NCBI RefSeq assembly: GCF_001306455.1
Contig: NZ_LGTQ01000005.1
Location: forward strand, 992,001-1,056,000
From: Jiulongibacter sediminis
Lineage (GTDB): Bacteria; Bacteroidota; Bacteroidia; Cytophagales; Spirosomataceae
Length of the DNA: 64,000 nucleotides
Reading direction: 5' to 3'
Below are positions 35,601-44,400 of this stretch, in pieces. Within the stretch, counting starts at the first letter, position 1. Each line of letters opens with the position of its first letter. The notes under the pieces were generated by a model. That model ran no database searches, was not told where the DNA came from, and was given only the letters and a program-made list of their open reading frames with translations. Both the position numbers and the translations under genes were made by a program.

Positions 35601-37225
35601 ATAATTGATCTCTCCCTAATGGAATCAATCGGTGGGTTGGTTACCTGAGCAAAGAGTTGCTTGAAATAAGAAGATAGGTGCTGACTTTGATCAGAGAGAA
35701 TAGCCAATGGCGTATCCACACCCATTGAACCAATCGCCTCTTTTCCAAGAGAAGCCATAGGCCCAAGAATCATTCTTAGATCCTCAGAAGTATAACCGGC
35801 AGTAATTTGTCTTTTGAGAAGCTTTTCTCTGCTGTAATGCGTATAAGGTCTGATGGACTCCGGAAGATTCTCAATATTGATTTTGTTATTATCAATCCAC
35901 TCCTGATACGGCTGACGACTACAAATATCTGCTTTCAACTCCTCGTCAGGAATAATACGGCCTTCTTCCATGTCAACCACGAACATACGTCCTGGTTGTA
36001 AACGGCCTTTTGAAACTACCGTTGACTGGTCAATATCTAAAACACCGGCTTCTGAAGCCATTACTACGGTATCATCGTTCAATACCCAGTAACGTGAGGG
36101 TCGAAGACCATTTCTATCAAGAGTGGCTCCCACTATTTTGCCATCTGTAAATGATATGGAGGCAGGGCCATCCCATGGTTCCATGATAGTAGCGTGATAC
36201 TCATAAAACGCCTTTCTTACCGGATCCATATCTTCATTACCATCCCAGGCTTCCGGTACAAGCATCATCATTACATGCGGGAGCGAACGGCCAGACATGT
36301 AAAGAAGCTCAATCGCATTATCAAGCATCGCTGAATCTGAGTTTCCTGCCTCACAAATCGGCAGAATCATATCCATTTCTTCTTTGGTGAAGAACTCAGA
36401 GAAGAAAGTCGTTTCAGCGGCTCTGATCCAGTTTACATTACCTTTTACGGTATTAATCTCACCATTGTGAGCGATATAACGGAAAGGCTGAGCCAGTTTC
36501 CATGAAGGGAAAGTGTTGGTAGAGAAACGGGAATGTACAATTGCAAAAGCCGACACTACTTTCTCATCCTGTAAATCAGGGAAATAATATTTCAGCTGAT
36601 CAGTGGTAAGCTGACCTTTATAAGATATTGTTCTGCAAGAAAGGCTTGAGCAGTAATAACGCTCCTTAGCACCTTTCACAGAGTCTTTAATTACTCCTGA
36701 AGAGTACTGACGCAATACATATAATTTACGCTCAAAAGTAAGCTCATCTTCAATATCACTTGGTTTCTTTACAAAAACCTGCTCTACCCAAGGTTCTACT
36801 TTCAATGACCCTTCGCCAAGCGTGTCATTCAAAGTAGGAACTTTTCTGTAGCCTAAAATTTCAAGGTTTAACTCTTTTGCCAGACGATTAAAAATCTCTC
36901 TGGATTCTTCTCTTACTTTCTGATCAAAAGGAAAAAAGATTTGTCCGACGCCATATTCCCCTGCACCGGGAAGTTTAAAGCCATTTTTTCTCGCTTCCGA
37001 AATAAAAAATTCATGCGGTATCTGTAGCAAAAGACCTGCCCCATCACCTGTATTGGGGTCGCAGCCACAAGCACCACGGTGATCCATTCTTTCCAACATC
37101 TGAATGGCATCGGTGACAATACTGTGCGATTTTCTACCCTTTAAATGGGCTCTGAATCCAATACCACACGCATCATGCTCAAACTCCTGCTGGTATAAAC
37201 CTGTGTTTTGTTGAGTTTCAATCAT
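32672..37225 (-). CDS. gltB: Glutamate synthase large subunit
   Basis: The 1517-residue subunit makes two glutamates from glutamine and 2-oxoglutarate. The amidotransferase nucleophile is Cys20 in HDACGIGF; the residues before it are a propeptide. The FMN-binding synthase domain (about 830-1210) contains GEGGEDEIRY, KPGEGGQLPGHKV and the GYDGGTGASPLSS loop. The 3Fe-4S motif is MRKCHMNTCPVGIA (about 1155). The C-terminal GXGXG beta-helix domain (about 1270-1480) includes GATSGEAFIRG. Length is normal for bacterial GltB. Confidence 0.98.
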   Translation of the reverse strand: MIETQQNTGLYQQEFEHDACGIGFRAHLKGRKSHSIVTDAIQMLERMDHRGACGCDPNTGDGAGLLLQIPHEFFISEARKNGFKLPGAGEYGVGQIFFPFDQKVREESREIFNRLAKELNLEILGYRKVPTLNDTLGEGSLKVEPWVEQVFVKKPSDIEDELTFERKLYVLRQYSSGVIKDSVKGAKERYYCSSLSCRTISYKGQLTTDQLKYYFPDLQDEKVVSAFAIVHSRFSTNTFPSWKLAQPFRYIAHNGEINTVKGNVNWIRAAETTFFSEFFTKEEMDMILPICEAGNSDSAMLDNAIELLYMSGRSLPHVMMMLVPEAWDGNEDMDPVRKAFYEYHATIMEPWDGPASISFTDGKIVGATLDRNGLRPSRYWVLNDDTVVMASEAGVLDIDQSTVVSKGRLQPGRMFVVDMEEGRIIPDEELKADICSRQPYQEWIDNNKINIENLPESIRPYTHYSREKLLKRQITAGYTSEDLRMILGPMASLGKEAIGSMGVDTPLAILSDQSQHLSSYFKQLFAQVTNPPIDSIRERSIMSLISFVGSAQNILTESPKHCRQVQLQQPVLTPKEFDKLRFVDYEGFQAKTINSYFFANTENVGESLAFALERICRYAEDAIRDGFEILILSDRAVDSEHAAIPSLLATSAVHHHLIKKGLRGEIGLVVEAADIWESHHIATLIGFGAAAVCPYLAFETLTQMNQDGRLDGDFTDEQAYYNYIKAADKELLKIFSKMGISTLQSYQGAQIFECLGLNKSVVDKYFTGTVSRVGGLGINEIAKEVIIRHRVAYPAVEQESVQRLEVGGVYQWKQRGEKHMFNPDTIHLLQQACRVGEKDINEGYKIFRKYTKLINDQTKDALTLRGLLQFKESEPVPLDEVESVEEIFKRFATGAMSFGSISWEAHTTLAIAMNRIGGSSNSGEGGEDEIRYTPDENGDNLSSKIKQVASGRFGVTSYYLSNAKELQIKMAQGAKPGEGGQLPGHKVDDWIGKVRHSTPGVGLISPPPHHDIYSIEDLAQLIYDLKNSNEDARISVKLVSEAGVGTIATGVAKAHSDVVLIAGYDGGTGASPLSSIRHAGLPWELGLAETHQTLVKNKLRGRIVVQADGQMRTGRDLAIATLLGAEEYGVATAALVAAGCIMMRKCHMNTCPVGIATQRKELRALFSGKPEHVVNMFTYLAMEMREIMAELGFRTVNEMVGQVQLLEKRNDIKHWKYKELDLSKILYKEPTTLDVAQYKQEEQDHGIQLVLDRQMIKDAKPALEKGEQVKAEYKVNNLDRTIGAMLSNKVSQKYKGDGLPAGTIHYRFRGTAGQSFGAFSTKGLKFELEGDANDYFGKGLCGAELIVYPDREATFKAEENMAVGNVSFYGATSGEAFIRGLAGERFCVRNSGARVVVEGIGDHGCEYMTGGTAIILGETGRNFAAGMSGGLAFVFDKDDSFDEKCNKELVDLEEIDADDEAMLKGMINKHLEATKSTVAKEILDNWESVKNKFVKVYPRDYKRILTERKEKANLVAA

Positions 37226-37349
37226 TCCTTAAACTATTATTTTGATGTACTCAGGGGCCGTATTTCACCTTCCTTTTTCACTCAGTAAAAGATTGGCAGA
37301 CTATAAAACTGTTGATTTTATTTTAGGCTCCGACTTGCAATATAATAAC

Positions 37350-37375
37350 AAAAAAAGTGGACAACGGCAGTCCAT
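37350..37375 (-). terminator. Second terminator-like hairpin between cysN and gltB
   Basis: On the minus strand TGGAC (37374-37370) and GTCCA (37362-37358) close a seven-base loop. A T run follows after one base (37356-37351). It may back up the cysN terminator or, if gltB RNA starts above it, act as an attenuator. Confidence 0.45.
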
Positions 37376-37383
37376 TTTCAATT

Positions 37384-37399
37384 TTATTGTCTTGACAAT
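37384..37399. repeat. Short inverted repeat ATTGTC-TT-GACAAT upstream of gltB
   Basis: ATTGTC (37386-37391) and GACAAT (37394-37399) form a perfect short palindrome in the otherwise gene-free gap. It could be an operator, but one copy alone is weak evidence. Confidence 0.3.
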
Positions 37400-37459
37400 T
37401 AAAAAATTTTTATTTCAAAACTTTGGCTTAGAATAATACAATTTAGCAAATGAAATCAT

Positions 37460-37492
37460 AAAAAAAGGAGACGATTGTGGTCAATTATCTCC
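37460..37492 (-). terminator. Intrinsic terminator of the cysteine unit after cysN
   Basis: On the minus strand GGAGATAATTG (37492-37482) pairs with CAATCGTCTCC (37477-37467), with one mismatch and one G-T pair. Seven T follow (37466-37460). It lies 27 bases after the cysN stop. Confidence 0.75.
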
Positions 37493-37519
37493 CTATTATC
37501 CTTAGAAACTCTAATTCAG

Positions 37520-38776
37520 TTATTGAATAAATCCAAGTCCGGCAGTGTTATTTGTCATTGGGTCAATCAAGATAAATGAGCCGTTCAGGGGATTATCTGC
37601 GTATTTGTCCGCGAATAGTTCACCTGCTGTTTTAATGTTGACCAATCCGATTTCATTCAGCTTAATATCAGATCTTTCTGAAGACTCTTCTAAATGCTCC
37701 ACATCAAGGACAGACTCAATAGACAAAATTTTGGCCTTTTGATCATTGATACCATGCTGAAGAATATACGTCTTTCCAGCTGACAACGGAGTACTATCCA
37801 TCCAGCATATTTTAGCCTGAATAGCTTTTGTACCTTCCGGAGCCTGGCCCACTTTGGCCAACATGTTTCCACGACTGATATCAATGTCATCCTCGAGCGT
37901 AATCACCACGGAATCACCGGCAGAAGCCATATCAAGCTTGGTTTCAAACTTCTCAATAGACTTAATTGAAGATATTTGTCTACTCGGCAATGCAATTACC
38001 TGATCACCCACCTGAAACTCACCACTACTAATTCTACCGGCGTAGCCTCTGAAATCATGATATTCAGTCGTTTTTGGTCTGATCACATACTGAACTGAAA
38101 GACGAGCCGGGAAATCATCATCTCCGATTCTCTGCTGTCTGTTTTCAAGCTGCTCCAGCTCCTGAAGTAGAGCATTCCCCTCAAACCAGCTCATTTTTTC
38201 TGATTTGGTGGTGATATTCTCACCATATAAAGAGGAAAGTGGAATGAAAGTAATTTTCTGACCTTCAAAACCGGATTTACCTACTGTATTTTCAAAATCA
38301 GCTTTGATCTCCTCAAAACGCTCCTGGCTGTAATCTACAAGGTCCATTTTGTTGATAGCCACGATTACGTTCTCCATTCTTAGCAAAGAGCTGATATAAT
38401 AATGTCTCTTTGTTTGCTCAGACACCCCGTTTCTGGAGTCAATAAGAATGATAGAAACAGAAGCGTTACTTGCACCTGTCACCATGTTTCTGGTGTACTC
38501 AAAGTGCCCCGGAGTATCAGCAATAATATATTTACGCTGCGGCGTATTGAAATAAATATGAGCTACATCGATTGTAATCCCCTGCTCACGCTCAGCAATT
38601 AGGCCGTCAGTCAATAAGGACAAATCGGTAAAGTCAAGTCCTTTTCTTTTGGAAGCTGATTCCAGAGCCTCGATTTTGTCTTTCGTGATTGATTTTGTTT
38701 CGTACAACAAACGGCCGATCAGAGTACTTTTCCCATCATCCACCGAACCTGCTGTTGCTATCTTAAGTATGTCCAT
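37520..38776 (-). CDS. cysN: Sulfate adenylyltransferase large subunit (GTPase)
   Basis: The 418-residue GTPase couples GTP hydrolysis to APS formation by CysD. G motifs are GSVDDGKST (about 10-18), DTPGHFEYTRN (about 90) and NKMDLVDYS (about 145). A translation-factor-like barrel follows, with SVQYVIRPKTTEYHDFRGYAG. There is no C-terminal APS kinase (CysC) fusion and no separate cysC nearby. This agrees with a cysH of the APS type. It lies 83 bases downstream of cysD. Confidence 0.96.
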   Translation of the reverse strand: MDILKIATAGSVDDGKSTLIGRLLYETKSITKDKIEALESASKRKGLDFTDLSLLTDGLIAEREQGITIDVAHIYFNTPQRKYIIADTPGHFEYTRNMVTGASNASVSIILIDSRNGVSEQTKRHYYISSLLRMENVIVAINKMDLVDYSQERFEEIKADFENTVGKSGFEGQKITFIPLSSLYGENITTKSEKMSWFEGNALLQELEQLENRQQRIGDDDFPARLSVQYVIRPKTTEYHDFRGYAGRISSGEFQVGDQVIALPSRQISSIKSIEKFETKLDMASAGDSVVITLEDDIDISRGNMLAKVGQAPEGTKAIQAKICWMDSTPLSAGKTYILQHGINDQKAKILSIESVLDVEHLEESSERSDIKLNEIGLVNIKTAGELFADKYADNPLNGSFILIDPMTNNTAGLGFIQ

Positions 38777-38859
38777 TTCTCTATTTTGAAAATTGAATGC
38801 GTAAGACCGGTTAAAGAAGCTATTTCTTTAAATAACCGACCTTCGTCACATGTCTTGTT

Positions 38860-39813
38860 TTAAAAATACCCCTGCTGCTTTCTTTTCTCCATCGCCGCTT
38901 CTGATCTCTTATCATCAATTCGGGCACCGCGTTCTGAAATTTCAGCACTTACGATTTCATCAATGATCTGATCAATATTATCTGCATCTGAGCTTACGGC
39001 TGCCGTACAGGTCATGTCTCCTACTGTTCTGAATCTCACGACGGCTTCATAAGGTACTTCATCTTCTGACTTATTGATAAAGTCGGAATCTGACCAAATC
39101 ATACCATCACGATCAAACACCTTTCTGGTGTGAGCGTAGTATATTGAAGGAATTTCAATTCCCTCTTCTTTGATATAATTCCATACATCAAGCTCCGTCC
39201 AGTTTGAGATAGGGAAAACTCGAACGTTTTCACCAATTTCAATCCGGCCATTTAACATATCAAACATTTCAGGGCGTTGCTTTTTGGCATCCCATTGACC
39301 GAAATCATCTCTGACACTGAAAATACGTTCTTTAGCTCTCGCCTTTTCTTCGTCACGACGAGCTCCACCAATACATGCATCAAATTTGTTGGCTTCAATA
39401 TGATCAAGTAGCGTCACGGTTTGCAGAGCATTTCTACTGGCATATTTGCCGGTCTCCTCTTTAACTTTACCTTGCTGAATTGACTCCTCTACTGAACCTA
39501 CAATTAACTCCAGTCCAAGTTCAGCGACCAGTTTATCTCTGAATTCGATGGTTTCAGGGAAGTTATGACCGGTATCAACATGTAATAAGGGAAAAGGAAT
39601 CTTGCCTGGGTAAAAGGCTTTTTGTGCTAATCTTACCAAGGTAATTGAGTCTTTACCACCAGAAAATAGAATAGCCGGCTTTTCAAACTGAGCTGCCACC
39701 TCTCTCATGATATAAATGGCCTCATCTTCAAGCTGCCTCGGGAAACTTTTGTTTGTAGCGTAATCAGTTCTGTTGTTCAATTCTGACACTGTTTCTTTCG
39801 TATTTAAATTCAT
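38860..39813 (-). CDS. cysD: Sulfate adenylyltransferase small subunit
   Basis: The ATG at 39813 is chosen (317 aa), because a longer frame to 39873 reads into the end of cysH. The PP-loop ATPase motif AILFSGGKDSITLVRLA is near residue 50, followed by LLHVDTGHNFPET and the FDACIGGARRDEEKARAKER segment. The C-terminus carries ISERGARIDDKRSEAAMEKRK. It adenylates sulfate with ATP; CysN drives the reaction. The cysH stop lies eight bases upstream. Confidence 0.96.
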   Translation of the reverse strand: MNLNTKETVSELNNRTDYATNKSFPRQLEDEAIYIMREVAAQFEKPAILFSGGKDSITLVRLAQKAFYPGKIPFPLLHVDTGHNFPETIEFRDKLVAELGLELIVGSVEESIQQGKVKEETGKYASRNALQTVTLLDHIEANKFDACIGGARRDEEKARAKERIFSVRDDFGQWDAKKQRPEMFDMLNGRIEIGENVRVFPISNWTELDVWNYIKEEGIEIPSIYYAHTRKVFDRDGMIWSDSDFINKSEDEVPYEAVVRFRTVGDMTCTAAVSSDADNIDQIIDEIVSAEISERGARIDDKRSEAAMEKRKQQGYF

Positions 39814-39821
39814 TTTCAATT

Positions 39822-40502
39822 CTATTTTACCGCGTGTAAGCCACACTCCTTCTGAGATTCTTCCCACCACCATCTACCGGCTCTTGGGTGCTCACCTTCG
39901 GTAATTGCCCGGGTACATGGGGCACAACCTATGCTCACGTAACCCTTTTTGTGAAGACTGTTTTGAGGAACTTTATTTTCTTTCAGATAGATGCCTAACT
40001 GATCAAAAGTCCAGTCAATCAGCGGATTAAACTTATGAACCTGATTGGCCTCATCCCACTCCCACATCGGCATGTCTTGTCTGTTTTCACTTTGGTCAGC
40101 ACGTAGACCTGTAACCCAGATATCCGCATTTTTCAATGCTCGCCGCAAAGGTACGATCTTCCGAATAAAACAGCACTCTTTACGGTTTTCAACGGACTCG
40201 TAAAAGCTATTGAATCCTTTCTCTTTGACCAGTTTTTCAACCTTATCCTGATCAGGAAAATAAGTTGTAAAATCCTTTTTATAACGATATTTGGTCTTAT
40301 CCATCACCTCATAAGTTTCCTGAAAATGACGGCCGGTGTCCAGCGTAAAAACCTCAATTTCCAGATTTTGAGAAAAAATGGCATGGGTTATGGCCTGATC
40401 TTCCTGGCCGAAAGAACTGGAGAAAACAATATTACTATGGTTTTCAACGACCCATTGTAACCGCTCTTCAAGTGTTTTATTTTTTAACTCTGCGTTCATC
40501 AT
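39822..40502 (-). CDS. cysH: Adenylyl-sulfate (APS) reductase, CysH family
   Basis: The 226-residue enzyme has the PP-loop-like VFSSSFGQEDQAIT near residue 28 and the two cysteine pairs that bind a 4Fe-4S cluster: CC in RKECCFIRK (about 115) and CxxC in IGCAPCTRA (about 197). The catalytic cysteine is in KECGLH at the C-terminus. The cluster cysteines mark the APS-reducing type, not the E. coli PAPS type. It makes sulfite for the sulfite reductase upstream. It starts one base after the TauE gene. Confidence 0.93.
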   Translation of the reverse strand: MMNAELKNKTLEERLQWVVENHSNIVFSSSFGQEDQAITHAIFSQNLEIEVFTLDTGRHFQETYEVMDKTKYRYKKDFTTYFPDQDKVEKLVKEKGFNSFYESVENRKECCFIRKIVPLRRALKNADIWVTGLRADQSENRQDMPMWEWDEANQVHKFNPLIDWTFDQLGIYLKENKVPQNSLHKKGYVSIGCAPCTRAITEGEHPRAGRWWWEESQKECGLHAVK

Positions 40503-40503
40503 C

Positions 40504-41385
40504 TTAAAAAAATACAGTAATCACATTCAAGACACTTACCAAAATAACTACCACGGCTACGGTAATCATCAGTGTCTTTGTTGGAATAAATTTCACTAAA
40601 TATGCCCCCAAAGGTGCGGCAAAAATACCTCCAATAATAAGAGCCGCGATATGCTGCCACGCCTGAGTATCTACGAACAACATAAAAATGCCGGTGCTGA
40701 AAAATGCCACAAAAAACTCCGCTGTATTAACGGTACCTATCGTTTCTTTTGCCGGATTACCCTTACTTAACAGATTTGATGTTACTAAAGGTCCCCAGCC
40801 ACCACCACCGATTGCATCAAAAAAGCCTCCGTAAAGTCCGAGAATGCCAAGGTTTCTGTTGGCTGGCACTGCCGGTTTCTTTTTGAAGGCTTTGAGTAAT
40901 ATCGTAATACCTAGAAATACCAAGTAAATGGAGACAAAAGGTTTAATGGTATCCCCGTCTAAAATTTCGGAGATCGCATAAGCACCAATCATGGAACCAA
41001 CTACCCCTGTAATGACGATTCTGAAAAACATTTGCTTATCAATGTTTCCAAGAAAAATATGGGAAAGCCCCGAAACCCCTGCCGTAAAGACTTTAGCAGT
41101 ATGAACACCTGCTGTTGCATATGCTGGTGGTACCCCAACACTAAGCATCATAGAACTACAGGTGGCACCATAGGCCATTCCAAGAGCTCCATCAATCAGT
41201 TGAGCAATGAAACCCACAAAAACAAAATAGTAGAATAAGGGATCCAGTTCAAAAGTAGCAGGGGAAAAATCAACATATACCCGGTATATCAAAACGCCTG
41301 CGAGTACCAGTTTCATTACCACCATCAGGATAGCAATGCTCTTAAATTTTACGATGTCGCTAAGCGAAAGTGCAATTTTTTCCAT
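40504..41385 (-). CDS. TauE/SafE-family sulfite or sulfate transporter
   Basis: The ATG at 41385 (MEKIALSLSDIVKFKSIAI, 293 aa) is preferred to a TTG at 41415. The protein has about eight membrane segments and the TauE/SafE pattern: QLIDGALGMAYGATCSSMML near residue 65 and GFFDAIGGGGWGPLVTSNLL near residue 185. The family moves sulfite, sulfoacetate or other anions. Its place directly before cysH suggests sulfate uptake or sulfite handling. Direction of transport is not clear. Confidence 0.9.
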   Translation of the reverse strand: MEKIALSLSDIVKFKSIAILMVVMKLVLAGVLIYRVYVDFSPATFELDPLFYYFVFVGFIAQLIDGALGMAYGATCSSMMLSVGVPPAYATAGVHTAKVFTAGVSGLSHIFLGNIDKQMFFRIVITGVVGSMIGAYAISEILDGDTIKPFVSIYLVFLGITILLKAFKKKPAVPANRNLGILGLYGGFFDAIGGGGWGPLVTSNLLSKGNPAKETIGTVNTAEFFVAFFSTGIFMLFVDTQAWQHIAALIIGGIFAAPLGAYLVKFIPTKTLMITVAVVVILVSVLNVITVFF

Positions 41386-41436
41386 TCTGAAAAATCTTTC
41401 GAAAACAAATAACAATTAGTACTATTCTTAGAAAAA

Positions 41437-41451
41437 CGACCGATTAATAAG
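41437..41451 (-). promoter_or_regulatory. Candidate sulfur-gene operator, second copy
   Basis: On the minus strand CTTATTAATCGGTCG lies about 50 bases upstream of the TauE-cysHDN unit. It shares the core AATCGGT and 11 of 15 bases with the site upstream of the sulfite reductase gene. Confidence 0.35.
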
Positions 41452-41520
41452 TCTTTTTGATGACCATTTATTTTCTCATTATAATTGAGAAATTAAATCA
41501 TTACGTCTTCTTAATCCACA

Positions 41521-42288
41521 TCAGGCTCTTCGCTCATAAGCGAGGAGCTTTTCATTTTCCGTCTTCCCAAAACCGTTTTTCAAGGCGTGTACTACATCAC
41601 CAATTATGATAACCGCAGGATTACTCAAGTCATTAGCCTCGGCCATTTGAAGAAGCTCACTTGCTTTTCCCACACATTTTTTTTCTTTTGAAGAAGAGAC
41701 GTTTTGAATAATTGCAGCAGGTATATATCCCTTTCCTGCATTAACCAAAATATTTGAAATCTCTTGCAGCTTACTCATACCCATCAAAATGACCAAAGTC
41801 GCATTTGATTGGGCTGCAAGCTGAACATCACGACTTAAAGAGCGATCTTTTTTATGACCCGTAATGACCCAAAAACCATCCGCACTGTTTCTATCTGTTA
41901 ACGGAATGCCACTCATACCAATAGAGTTTACCGATGATATTCCCGGAATGTAGGCAGCTTCAATTCCTCTTTCCGTAGCGAAATTGATCTCCTCTCCTCC
42001 TCTGCCAAAAACAAACGGATCACCTCCCTTCAAACGAACAACATGACCTTTCTCAATGGCCTTCTCGACAATGAGTTCATTGATCTGATCTTGAGAAATA
42101 CCTCTCTTGTGTCCTCTTTTGCCAACGTAAATCAACTCAGCTTTCTCAGAGCAATGCTCCAAAAGTTCATGATTTGCCAATGCGTCATACAAAACCACAT
42201 CGGCTGAAGCCAAAGCCTTAACAGCTTTTAGCGTAATCAGATCAGGATCTCCGGGACCAGCACCAACAAGTGTTAATTTTGGATACAT
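41521..42288 (-). CDS. cobA: Uroporphyrinogen-III C-methyltransferase
   Basis: This 255-residue SAM enzyme makes precorrin-2, the first step from uroporphyrinogen III to siroheme. Motifs are the N-terminal LVGAGPGDPDLITLKAVKAL, VRLKGGDPFVFGRGGEE near residue 85 and PGISSVNSIGMSGIPLTDR. It lacks the CysG dehydrogenase/chelatase part, so another enzyme must finish siroheme. It follows the sulfite reductase gene by two bases, supplying that enzyme's cofactor. Confidence 0.96.
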   Translation of the reverse strand: MYPKLTLVGAGPGDPDLITLKAVKALASADVVLYDALANHELLEHCSEKAELIYVGKRGHKRGISQDQINELIVEKAIEKGHVVRLKGGDPFVFGRGGEEINFATERGIEAAYIPGISSVNSIGMSGIPLTDRNSADGFWVITGHKKDRSLSRDVQLAAQSNATLVILMGMSKLQEISNILVNAGKGYIPAAIIQNVSSSKEKKCVGKASELLQMAEANDLSNPAVIIIGDVVHALKNGFGKTENEKLLAYERRA

Positions 42289-42290
42289 GA

Positions 42291-44369
42291 TCAGGCGGTT
42301 TGTAATGATTTGCTTTCTTCTCTGAATTTGATGGCTTTGTGAATAAAACTCTCGGCCTTTGAAAGGTAGTCAAGTGCAAACTCTTTAGAGGGTTCATTCT
42401 TATTTATTCCAAGAATTTGCTCGGCAATTAATCCTCCAAACTCTTCTTTATAATTTTCATCAAACTCAGCAATTACACGCATCTGAGTATTGGTTTTCAC
42501 ATCTTTGTCCAGCAGAAGAGCTTTAGCAGCATTCACCTGAGCAGCATAGATGTGGTAAATTCCATCGGCATATCGTTCTTCAGCAATGGCCTCTTTAGCG
42601 TTATCAATTTTCTCTTCACTCTCAAGGAACAGAACTCCTACTAAGTCTACAATTACTGACGCACACTCACCTACCCCAATCTCTGTTTTAAACTGCTCAT
42701 CTCTTCCCCAATCCACAAAATCAGTTTCCTGAAGATTATCAAGTTCAGCCAAAGGCTTTAGAAGATCATAAAAGTAGATTTTACCCTGACGGTCGTAGTA
42801 GTCATTAAAGCTTTCACCTTCATTTTTGAATTGCTCATAATCTCCTAAAACAGAAATCAGCACCTGAGGTCCTCTTTTACTAGGCACTTTAATAACTTTT
42901 TCAGCTGCTCTTCCTTCTCCACTACCAAGGGCCCCTCCTCCTAATAATACCTGAAGAGCCGGCATTACCCTTTTATCTTTTGTACGAATGCTGCTTCCAT
43001 GGAAACCAATATTGGCCATTCCATGCTGACCGCAAGAATTCATACAACCGGAAATTTTGATATTGATTTCTTTATTTTTTACCAATTGAGGAAAGTTTTG
43101 TTCAAGTGTCTCTTCAAGTACTTTGGTTACGCTTGTACTGTCTGAGATAGCAAGGTTACAGGTATCCGTACCCGGACAGGCCGTGATATTGAAAACACTA
43201 TTGGCACCAGAACCGGCAAAACCGTATTTTTTCAGAACCTGATAAATATAGGCTAAATTCTGGGCCGGCACATTTCTTAAGAAAAGTCCCTGATTAATTG
43301 TAACCCTTATATCATTACCAATAAACCCTTCAAGCTCACCTAAAATTTCTCGCGAACGAGTGGTACTGATATTTCCTAAAGGAACGCGGACATAGACACC
43401 CCTGAGGTCTTCCTGCTTTTGAACTATCACATTGGTGTCTAGCCACGTCTTATATTCTTCAGATTCGTCTGTTGTTTCTGCAATTTTATAGGCTAACTCC
43501 GGAGCATCCGTAAGCGTATTAATCTTTACTTTTTGATTTTTTAATGAAGCTCTTTCTGCCTCTAAAAGGCTCATGAACTCATCAAGACCAATCTTGTCGA
43601 GCAAGAATTTCATTCTCGCTTTGCTTCGGCTGTTACGCTCGCCATGACGATCAAAGACACGTAAAACGCTCTCAGCAAAAGGAATGATTTCATCTTCATG
43701 AAGAAACTCATAGGCTACATCGGCCATTCTTGGCTGGGCACCTAAACCTCCACCCACAACTACCTTAAATCCTCTTTCTCCATCCTTAATACGAGGAATA
43801 AAACCCATATCATGCATAAAAGCCAGACTGGTATCCTCATCAGTATTAGAGAAAGAAACTTTTATCTTACGCCCCATTTCTTGGCAAATAGGGTTTCTCA
43901 GGAAATACTGAAAGAATGCATGAGCATATGGCGTCACATCAAAGGCTTCACCTTTATCGACACCAGCAGTTACTGAGGCGGTCACGTTTCTGACCGTGTT
44001 ACCGCAAGCTTCTCTTAAGGTTACATTATCACGCTCCAGCTCGCTCCATAACTCTGGGGTACTATCAAGGCTAACGTAATGAATTTGGATATCTTGTCTC
44101 GTCGTAAAATGAAGATTACCTGTAGAGTACTCATCACAAACATCACAAATTCTCCTCCACTGATCAAATGTCATTTTGCCATAAGGCAGCTTTATACGAA
44201 TCATCTGAACACCCTGCTGACGCTGGCCATAAACACCTCTCGCCAACCTCAGACTTCTGAATTTCTCCTCATCAATTTTCCCTTCCTTGAAAAGACGTAT
44301 CTTTTTTTCTAAATCGATGATATCTTTTTCTACCAGCGGATTCTCCAATTCTGTTCTGAAACTCTGCAT
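42291..44369 (-). CDS. Siroheme sulfite reductase with extra C-terminal domain
   Basis: The 692-residue enzyme reduces sulfite to sulfide. It has the ferredoxin-type duplicated architecture: RLPYG-like substrate segment, TTRQDIQIHYV, GNTVRNVTAS and the 4Fe-4S/siroheme cysteines in TACPGTDTC (about 400) and ISGCMNSCGQHG (about 440). Nitrite reductases share these motifs, but neighbours cobA, cysH and cysDN favour sulfite. Residues after about 540 go beyond the usual length of 550-580 and contain a helical part (YHIYAAQVNAAKALLL) like HEPN domains. Confidence 0.92.
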   Translation of the reverse strand: MQSFRTELENPLVEKDIIDLEKKIRLFKEGKIDEEKFRSLRLARGVYGQRQQGVQMIRIKLPYGKMTFDQWRRICDVCDEYSTGNLHFTTRQDIQIHYVSLDSTPELWSELERDNVTLREACGNTVRNVTASVTAGVDKGEAFDVTPYAHAFFQYFLRNPICQEMGRKIKVSFSNTDEDTSLAFMHDMGFIPRIKDGERGFKVVVGGGLGAQPRMADVAYEFLHEDEIIPFAESVLRVFDRHGERNSRSKARMKFLLDKIGLDEFMSLLEAERASLKNQKVKINTLTDAPELAYKIAETTDESEEYKTWLDTNVIVQKQEDLRGVYVRVPLGNISTTRSREILGELEGFIGNDIRVTINQGLFLRNVPAQNLAYIYQVLKKYGFAGSGANSVFNITACPGTDTCNLAISDSTSVTKVLEETLEQNFPQLVKNKEINIKISGCMNSCGQHGMANIGFHGSSIRTKDKRVMPALQVLLGGGALGSGEGRAAEKVIKVPSKRGPQVLISVLGDYEQFKNEGESFNDYYDRQGKIYFYDLLKPLAELDNLQETDFVDWGRDEQFKTEIGVGECASVIVDLVGVLFLESEEKIDNAKEAIAEERYADGIYHIYAAQVNAAKALLLDKDVKTNTQMRVIAEFDENYKEEFGGLIAEQILGINKNEPSKEFALDYLSKAESFIHKAIKFREESKSLQTA

Positions 44370-44400
44370 AAAATCACTTCCTTTTTGATGTAATGATGTG

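Noticed and set aside
40504-44369. A nitrate/nitrite assimilation unit instead of sulfate reduction
   Set aside because: The siroheme reductase could reduce nitrite by motif alone, but cysD, cysN and an APS-type cysH on the same strand point to sulfur.
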